DNA of 28,774 nucleotides, taken from contig JAQUEZ010000070.1 of the NCBI GenBank assembly GCA_028684915.1, positions 1-28,774 on the forward strand. Reading direction: 5' to 3'. The position numbers and the translations under genes were made by a program. Positions 22,596 through 28,774 of this stretch are shown piece after piece. The stretch is from Desulfobulbus sp. (GTDB lineage Bacteria > Desulfobacterota > Desulfobulbia > Desulfobulbales > Desulfobulbaceae). Below the pieces are notes generated by a model that was not told where the DNA came from, did no database searches, and saw only the letters and a program-made list of their open reading frames with translations. Each line of letters begins with the position of its first letter. Position 1 is the stretch's first letter.

Positions 22596-25500
22596 TCACG
22601 CCCATTCAACACATAAACTTTCTGCCTGCTCAAGCACCAACTGTACCGCCTCGTCCTGCTTCACTGGCGGGTACTTGTATTTGCGCAGGATACGCTTCAC
22701 CATCAGCCGTAGCTTGGCTCGCACGTTATCCCTAACAGCCCAATCCACACTGACATTCTGTCTCAAGCTTTCTGCCAGTTCGTGCGCGATTTTTTTGAGT
22801 GTTTCATCCCCCAGTTCGCGGACAGACTCCTCATTATTCGCTAAGGCATCATAAAAGGCCAGCTCGTCGTTATTGAGGCCGAGATTGACGCCGCGTTCTG
22901 CCGCTTCCTTGAATTTCTTGGCCATCTGGATCAGTTCTTCCATCACCTGCGCGGTTTCGATGGAACGGTTCTGATAACGCTTGATGACATTGGAAAGCAG
23001 GTCTGAAAACTTGTTATATTGTACGACATTGGTGGCAAAGCGAGACTTGATTTCGCCTTCCATCAGGCGCTCCAGCAACTCAACGGCAAGATTGCGTTCT
23101 GGCAAATTGCGTATGTCGTTCAAAAAATCTTCATCTAAGATGCCTATATTGGGTTTGTCCAAACCCGCAGCGCTGAAGATATCAACGACATCTTCTGACA
23201 CGACTGCCGATCCGATGATTTGGCGGATCGCAAGCTCGCGCTCTTCATTGGTTTTCTTTTTGCTGCTGATTTCCCTTTTAGTCAGCAACACCTTGACCGC
23301 TTGGAAGAAGGCCACCTCTTCACGCACTGCCTTAGCTTCATCCAGTGTGCAGCACAAGGTGAAGGCCTTGGACATAGCCAGGGCGGTGTCACAGAACCGC
23401 TTCTTGCCATCCTGGATGCCGAGCACATGGTTAGCCGTTTTTGCCAATATACTGTGGCCTCCGGTCAGGAATCCGCTGTAATCGAATCCGTGCAGCATGG
23501 AGCGTAGTACGTCGAGCTTTTCTTCCAGCACGGCATAGGCTTCATGAGCATCGACAGTCGGGCGACCACGTCCTTTGCTGGCGGTGTATTCCGCTAAGGC
23601 TTGTTTTAGATCGTTGGCGATACCGATGTAATCGACAACCAGGCCGCCTTGTTTATTACTGAAAACGCGATTTACCCTGGCAATAGCTTGCATCAGGTTG
23701 TGGCCTTTCATGGGCTTGTCCACGTACATTGTATGCACGCAAGGTGCATCAAAGCCTGTGAGCCACATATCACGCACGATCACAAGACGCATCGGATCGT
23801 CGGGGTCTTTAAAGCGCTTCTCAAGCCGCTTTTTAACTTGCTTGGAATAGATATGCGGTCGCAGCAAAGGCTTGTCACTCGCTGAGCCAGTCATCACCAC
23901 CTTGACCGCACCTTTTTCTGGATCAACATCATGCCATTCTGGCCGTAGGGCGACAATGGCATCATACAGATGCACGCAGATTTCGCGGCTCATGGCCACG
24001 ATCATAGCCTTGCCGGATTGTGCTTTGCTGCGTTCCTCAAAATGATCAACCAGGTCTGCCGCCACTTGCTGAATGCGTGGTGCGGCACCGACGATTTTTT
24101 CCAGTGCCGCCCATTTGCTTTTTAGTAGTGATTTTTGGTCGTCCTCTTCATCCTCTGCTAGCTCGTCTACTTCGGCGTCGATGTCTGGCAACGCCTCTTC
24201 TTTCAGCCCTAGTTTGGCCAGGCGTGATTCAAAATAAATAGCGACCGTCGCGCCATCATCGCGGGCTTGCTGCATATCGTAGATATGGATGTAATCACCA
24301 AACACAGCACGGGTATCATGGTCTGCGGAAGATACTGGCGTGCCGGTAAAGGCGACAAAAGTCGCGTTCGGCAGAGCATCCCGTAAATGCTGGGCATATC
24401 CAACCTGATAGCCCTTAGTGTCGCCTTTGAACTTGGCCTCAAAGCCGTACTGGGTACGGTGCGCCTCATCGGCAATCACCACGATGTTGTGACGATCCGA
24501 CAGCACAGGAAAGCTGTCTTCATCTTCGCCAGGCATAAATTTTTGAATGGTGGCGAATACGATACCGCCGGAAGGCCGGTTAGCCAGTTTAGCCCGTAAA
24601 TCTTGACGGGTTTCACCTTGCACCGGTTGCTCACGCAATAAATCCTGCGACAGTGAGAAGACGCCAAATAACTGCCCATCCAGATCGTTGCGGTCGGTGA
24701 TGACGACGATAGTCGGGTTTTCCATGGCAGCCTCGCGCATCACGCGGGCTGCAAAGCACGTCATGGTAATGCTCTTGCCTGATCCTTGGGTATGCCAGAC
24801 CACCCCACCCTTGTGACTGCCGTCAGGGCGCGAGGCATCCACAACCTGATTGATTGCCGCACGGACTGCATGGAACTGGTGATATCCGGCAATTTTTTTG
24901 ACCAGGGTGCCGTCGTCTTCGAACAAAACAAAGAAACGTAGGAAATCGAGCAGAATAGCCGGAGATAGCGCACCGCGCACCAGGGTTTCCAACTCGTTGA
25001 ACTGCCCTAGGGGATCGAGCGTCACGCCGTCAATAGTGCGCCAGGCCATGAAACGCTCAGCGTTGCTGGAAAGCCCGCCCATGAGTGCTTCCGTTCCATC
25101 CGAGATCACCAGAATCTCGTTGTATTGGAACACATCGGGGATTTGTTCCTTGTACGTCTCAATCTGGTCAAAAGCTTTCCAGATATCGGCATTTTTATCG
25201 GCAGGGTTCTTGAGTTCCATCAACACGAGAGGCAGACCGTTGATGAACAGGATGATGTCGGGGCGACGGGTATATTTAGCCCCTTTGATGGAGAACTGAT
25301 TGACCGCCAGCCACTCATTGGCCGAGGCATCGACAAAATCGATCAGGCGTACAAAATCGCCTCGGGTCTCCCCGTCTTTTTGGTATTGAACCGGAACTCC
25401 GTTGATAAGCAAGCGGTGAAACTGGCGATTGGCGGCCAATAACACCGGTGTGTCTAGGTTCAAAACTTGTTGCAAGGCGTCTTCACGGGCGACCAGAGGA

Positions 25501-25676
25501 ACCAGAGGGTTAAGCCGGTTGATTGCATTGCGCAAGCGTTCGACCAAAACGACCTGGGTATAATTGCTTCGCTCGGGTGCCTTGCCATCGACCGCGATAT
25601 CTGGGGCATAAACGGTTGAGTAGCCGACATCGGCCAGCCAGCTTAGGGTTTCTTGCTCCAGTTGGTCTTCGGTCAT
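22596..25676 (-). CDS. hsdR: Type I restriction endonuclease subunit R, copy 2
   Basis: 1026 residues, full HsdR length. The nuclease domain has D140 and E154-L-K156. The SF2 motor has Walker A H-T-Q-G-S-G-K-S at about 295-302, D-E-A-H at about 403-406, F-T-G-T-P, a W-L-T-G-F-D-A-P motif and A-I-A-R-V-N-R (motif VI). The C-terminal helical region would bind HsdM/HsdS. It translocates DNA and cuts at a distance when the HsdS target is unmethylated. Last gene of the copy 2 operon, 43 bases after hsdS. No frameshift is seen, so copy 2 should be a complete restriction system. Confidence 0.97.
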   Translation of the reverse strand: MTEDQLEQETLSWLADVGYSTVYAPDIAVDGKAPERSNYTQVVLVERLRNAINRLNPLVPLVAREDALQQVLNLDTPVLLAANRQFHRLLINGVPVQYQKDGETRGDFVRLIDFVDASANEWLAVNQFSIKGAKYTRRPDIILFINGLPLVLMELKNPADKNADIWKAFDQIETYKEQIPDVFQYNEILVISDGTEALMGGLSSNAERFMAWRTIDGVTLDPLGQFNELETLVRGALSPAILLDFLRFFVLFEDDGTLVKKIAGYHQFHAVRAAINQVVDASRPDGSHKGGVVWHTQGSGKSITMTCFAARVMREAAMENPTIVVITDRNDLDGQLFGVFSLSQDLLREQPVQGETRQDLRAKLANRPSGGIVFATIQKFMPGEDEDSFPVLSDRHNIVVIADEAHRTQYGFEAKFKGDTKGYQVGYAQHLRDALPNATFVAFTGTPVSSADHDTRAVFGDYIHIYDMQQARDDGATVAIYFESRLAKLGLKEEALPDIDAEVDELAEDEEDDQKSLLKSKWAALEKIVGAAPRIQQVAADLVDHFEERSKAQSGKAMIVAMSREICVHLYDAIVALRPEWHDVDPEKGAVKVVMTGSASDKPLLRPHIYSKQVKKRLEKRFKDPDDPMRLVIVRDMWLTGFDAPCVHTMYVDKPMKGHNLMQAIARVNRVFSNKQGGLVVDYIGIANDLKQALAEYTASKGRGRPTVDAHEAYAVLEEKLDVLRSMLHGFDYSGFLTGGHSILAKTANHVLGIQDGKKRFCDTALAMSKAFTLCCTLDEAKAVREEVAFFQAVKVLLTKREISSKKKTNEERELAIRQIIGSAVVSEDVVDIFSAAGLDKPNIGILDEDFLNDIRNLPERNLAVELLERLMEGEIKSRFATNVVQYNKFSDLLSNVIKRYQNRSIETAQVMEELIQMAKKFKEAAERGVNLGLNNDELAFYDALANNEESVRELGDETLKKIAHELAESLRQNVSVDWAVRDNVRAKLRLMVKRILRKYKYPPVKQDEAVQLVLEQAESLCVEWA

Positions 25677-25719
25677 TTCAGAATTTCCCGATAGTGAGAT
25701 GATGGAGGGTGTTTATACC

Positions 25720-27042
25720 TCATGCGGCGGCCTCTTCGACAAGTGCTTCGGCATCCGGCAAGCGCAACTGGCCGGAGATCAGGCGGGGGAGTAATGTGTC
25801 GCGGAGATTGGTGAGGGTTTGAGCTTGTTGCTCGTTTTTTACTAAACGTTCAAAGACAGGCTCCGCTACAGCCATGTAGCTATTGATCAACGACACTGGC
25901 GGCACGAGTGCTGGAATTGGGCGGAAAGCCTTCTTGCTGATCTCCATAAAGGTTGAACCATTGGAACGACTTTTGATGATTTCCATGTTCTGTTTGCACC
26001 AAAAGAGCATGTATAACGGCGGCAACTGGCTACTTGGCAGTATTGCTATGTACCCTTGATTTATTGCCAGCGGAATTTGCGCGATAGCAAGGTAACCAAT
26101 TGGCGCACGCGAGGATAACAACAGCGTCCCTTTAGGTAGCAAACCAGAACTCACGTTGGCTACTCCCTTGGCAGAAAGCAGCCGATCAGTTTTCAGCAGA
26201 ACTGGAGATTGCAAACCCGACAAATCCCTAGGCGTCGTCCATGCAAATTCGGCCGGTTCCCAAAATATAGCCTCTTTCGTGTTTGGTGTGCCTCCGCCGA
26301 CACTTTCCACTGCTTTTTCAAGCGGTAAGGTTTGCCATCCCTTAGGCACTAAGCCTAGTTCTGATTCTTCAAAGCTGTCAGGGAAGAGCGCAGTAGTAAC
26401 AGAGTCCAGCCCTTCCGGTTCGCGACCTTCTTGTTTGGCGCGCACGGGATCGAAATCCACGAACCAGGATTTGAACAGTGCTTGGGCAATGGCTTCGAGG
26501 GTGATGTTGGTTTCTCGTAACAGGGCGATGCGGTCATCAAGAGTTTCGAGCAAGGCGGCTATTATGCGCTGAACTGAAAGTGGGGGCATTACAAATTGGT
26601 ACCTCGTGAGGTCACCCACTTTCATGTTCAATTGCACGGACGTTCCGTGAGATATGCCATAAATATAATCTATGAAGTCATGAGACTTGAAAACATAGAA
26701 AAGGAAATTTGGATCTACTACTCCGGTTTTGGTTCGTATACGAGCAAGCCCGTTATTAAAAACAGCAGCCATATCACTTTTTATGATTCGGCAAATTCCA
26801 GGTGAGCAGGTACGTGCCATGATTATATCGTTTTTCTTAAGCTGATATTTTGCGTAGTCACGTTCTGTTGTTTCTGTGTTGCCCCACGCAGAATAGCATT
26901 TTGATTGCGAAACATCTTGTATACGCAAGCACTTAATTCCTGTGTCCTGTGCAACTATTGGAGCTCTTCTAATGGCATCCAAACCGGTGTTGGCCGTTTC
27001 GACAACATCCGCTAGCGTGATTTTTTGCCACTCAGAACTCAT
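25720..27042 (-). CDS. hsdS: Type I R-M specificity subunit S, copy 2
   Basis: 440 residues with two target-recognition domains. The central conserved block has [12 protein letters not shown] and [11 protein letters not shown], and the C-terminal block ends [16 protein letters not shown]. These blocks match HsdS copy 1, while both TRDs differ, so the recognised sequence should differ. The start overlaps hsdM by 11 bases. The shared central and terminal blocks are long enough for homologous exchange of half-specificities between the two loci. Confidence 0.95.
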   Translation of the reverse strand: MSSEWQKITLADVVETANTGLDAIRRAPIVAQDTGIKCLRIQDVSQSKCYSAWGNTETTERDYAKYQLKKNDIIMARTCSPGICRIIKSDMAAVFNNGLARIRTKTGVVDPNFLFYVFKSHDFIDYIYGISHGTSVQLNMKVGDLTRYQFVMPPLSVQRIIAALLETLDDRIALLRETNITLEAIAQALFKSWFVDFDPVRAKQEGREPEGLDSVTTALFPDSFEESELGLVPKGWQTLPLEKAVESVGGGTPNTKEAIFWEPAEFAWTTPRDLSGLQSPVLLKTDRLLSAKGVANVSSGLLPKGTLLLSSRAPIGYLAIAQIPLAINQGYIAILPSSQLPPLYMLFWCKQNMEIIKSRSNGSTFMEISKKAFRPIPALVPPVSLINSYMAVAEPVFERLVKNEQQAQTLTNLRDTLLPRLISGQLRLPDAEALVEEAAA

Positions 27043-28603
27043 ACCCCAGTCCTCCCAGCTTCTGGTGTATCAGTTGATCCAGTTCCGCTCCTTTGGCCAT
27101 TTGCTCGCCTAGTGTTTCGGTAAGCTTTTGCATCTTTTCAACAAAGCTTTCGTCATCATCTTCAATGGCCTCTGCGCCGACATAGCGACCAGGCGTAAGG
27201 ACATGGCCGTGTTCAGCGATTTCAGCCAATGGGACGCTGCGGCAGTAGCCTGCGATGTCGGTATATGCTTCTTTATCTGATGTGATCTCGCCCCGCCAAG
27301 CGGCTACGGTGCCGGCGATTTTTGCGATGGCTTCATCGGTGAATTCACATTGCACACGGCTGATCATACTACCGAGCTTGCGAGCATCGATAAACAGGAC
27401 TTCGCCTTGTCTTTCGCACTTTTCCTTGACCAAGAACCACAGGCAAGCAGGAATCTGGGTGTTGAAGAATAGTTGGGTAGGCAGTGCGATCATGACTTCG
27501 ACCTTGTCGGCATCGACCATAGCGCGGCGGATGTCACCTTCGCTGTTCTGGCTGGATGACATGGAGCCGTTGGCGAGGACTATACCCGCCCTTCCCGTGG
27601 GTTTAAGGTGGTGCAGCATGTGCTGCAGCCAAGCATAGTTGGCGTTGCCTTGTGGTGGAGTACCATAAACCCAGCGCGGGTCACCTTCCAGGCTGCCATG
27701 CCACCAGTCGGAGATATTGAAAGGAGGATTGGCGAGCACAAAATCGGCGCGAAGATCAGGGTGCTGATTTCGCACGAAGGTATCAGCGGGCTCTTTGCCG
27801 AGGTTGAAGTCGATGCCACGAATGGCAAGGTTCATCGCCGCCAGTCGCCAAGTCGTGGGGTTGGCTTCTTGGCCGTAAATTGAGACATCACCGATCTTGC
27901 CGCCGTGAGCTTCGATGAATCTCTCCGACTGCACAAACATACCACCAGAGCCACAACAAGGATCATAGACCTGGCCATGATGTGGAGCGAGCACGGCAAC
28001 CAGAGTTTTGACGATAGAGGCCGGTGTGTAGAACTGGCCGCCGCGCTTGCCTTCTGCGCTGGCAAACTGGCCAAGGAAATATTCGTAAACCTGGCCGAGC
28101 AGGTCACGGGCATGGTTCTTAGCTGTATCGCCGGATTCACCGAAGCCGATTTGTGAGACCAGGTCAACCAACTCCCCCAACTTGCCATCGGGCAGTTGTA
28201 CGCGGGCATAACGCTTGTCGAGGATTCCTTTGAGCTTGGGGTTTTCTGTTTCGATCAAGGCTAGAGCGTCATCGATGCGTTTGCCGATGTCGGCCTGCTT
28301 GGCTTGGGCTCGAAGGCTTTCCCAACGTGCCGTTTCGGGCACCCAGAACACGTTGACTTCTTTGTAATAGTCGCGGTCTTCAAGTTCTTCGGCCAACAAA
28401 GCGGGTGTGGCATCAGGCAGAAAGTAGTCGTCGTCCGCGTCGGCAAAGCGATGCGTCAGTTCATCACGGCGGGTTTGGAAGGTGTCGGAGATATATTTGA
28501 CGAAAATGAGGCCAAGCACGATGTGCTTGTATTCGGCGGCGTCCATATTGGCGCGTAGCTTGTCAGCTGTTGCCCAGAGTGTTTTCTTGATGTCTTCAAT
28601 CAT
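27032..28603 (-). CDS. hsdM: Type I R-M DNA methyltransferase subunit M, copy 2
   Basis: 523 residues. Motif I D-P-C-C-G-S-G-G near 214-221 and N-P-P-F at about 292-295 are intact. About 96% protein identity to copy 1; of the roughly 20 differences most fall after residue 390, a part that in HsdM proteins lies towards the HsdS contact region (inference for this family). First gene of a complete hsdM-hsdS-hsdR operon. Either HsdM could in principle serve either HsdS. Confidence 0.97.
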   Translation of the reverse strand: MIEDIKKTLWATADKLRANMDAAEYKHIVLGLIFVKYISDTFQTRRDELTHRFADADDDYFLPDATPALLAEELEDRDYYKEVNVFWVPETARWESLRAQAKQADIGKRIDDALALIETENPKLKGILDKRYARVQLPDGKLGELVDLVSQIGFGESGDTAKNHARDLLGQVYEYFLGQFASAEGKRGGQFYTPASIVKTLVAVLAPHHGQVYDPCCGSGGMFVQSERFIEAHGGKIGDVSIYGQEANPTTWRLAAMNLAIRGIDFNLGKEPADTFVRNQHPDLRADFVLANPPFNISDWWHGSLEGDPRWVYGTPPQGNANYAWLQHMLHHLKPTGRAGIVLANGSMSSSQNSEGDIRRAMVDADKVEVMIALPTQLFFNTQIPACLWFLVKEKCERQGEVLFIDARKLGSMISRVQCEFTDEAIAKIAGTVAAWRGEITSDKEAYTDIAGYCRSVPLAEIAEHGHVLTPGRYVGAEAIEDDDESFVEKMQKLTETLGEQMAKGAELDQLIHQKLGGLGYEF

Positions 28604-28774
28604 GCCAAGGTCTAACTGTTAAAGGGTTCTAACGATCCAGATTAAACTCTAGAGCCGCTTTGCCTCAATGGCTTCAGTGAACCTCTGAGGGCTCAATTGT
28701 AAAAAAACAAGAATTTGGTTGGGGGGAGAATACCACGATCACGCATTTTGAACAGGTAAAACCTTATATTCTAT
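28604..28774 (-). promoter_or_regulatory. hsdM copy 2 upstream control region, near-identical to 3553-3723
   Basis: Two differences in 171 bases from the copy 1 leader and none in the last 120. The match continues to the last base of the window, so homology probably runs on to the right. Shared control implies both operons are expressed alike. Confidence 0.6.

Larger units (their letters stand above)
25031..28774. repeat. Long direct repeat, right copy (hsd operon)
   Basis: Counterpart of 1-3723 in the same orientation. Coding parts differ by several percent, the hsdS TRDs entirely, the leader by about one percent. Confidence 0.9.

Overview
The window looks like accessory DNA of a Gram-negative proteobacterium. 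It carries a Ros/MucR zinc-finger regulator, an IHF/HU-type protein, a RepA_C-type plasmid initiator with iterons, and type I restriction-modification (R-M) operons. The genus cannot be fixed from sequence alone. An alphaproteobacterium or a related magnetotactic or acidophilic lineage would fit, but this is a weak inference. No ribosomal, tRNA or housekeeping genes were seen.

Layout. (1) 1-3723 holds the hsdM-hsdS-hsdR operon copy 1 on the minus strand, with hsdR running off the left edge. (2) 3788-9803 is a plasmid maintenance backbone: a HigBA-like toxin-antitoxin pair, a DUF6876-like gene, parD-parE, a small parA with a ribbon-helix-helix partner, repA with six iterons, and a 5'-truncated DUF3991/TOPRIM gene. 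Six copies of a 28-bp palindrome are spread through this backbone. (3) 9804-16858 is a mosaic: an extremely AT-rich two-gene unit, a tyrosine integrase, a MucR plus IHF/HU regulator pair, a DUF1643 gene, two membrane proteins, and a secreted SNase-Excalibur nuclease. (4) 16918-22464 contains a 127-bp tandem repeat array. It is followed by two modules that pair ComEC-like metallo-beta-lactamase-fold (MBL) hydrolases with four-helix membrane proteins, around a FimB/FimE-like recombinase. (5) 22596-28774 holds a second, complete hsdM-hsdS-hsdR operon (copy 2).

How it fits together. The two hsd operons are diverged paralogues with near-identical HsdM and a near-identical HsdR N-terminus, but different HsdS target-recognition domains. 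They lie in direct orientation about 25 kb apart and bracket the plasmid backbone and cargo, as expected if a plasmid integrated by homologous recombination at an hsd locus. The best candidate for an undescribed system is the MBL-TM-MBL operon. It sits between two near-identical 29-bp recombinase-type sites next to a FimB-like recombinase gene, and a second MBL-TM pair lies just beyond. I infer a recombinase-mobilised or recombinase-switched, membrane-linked defence-like module. The cassette structure is visible in the sequence; the function is not.
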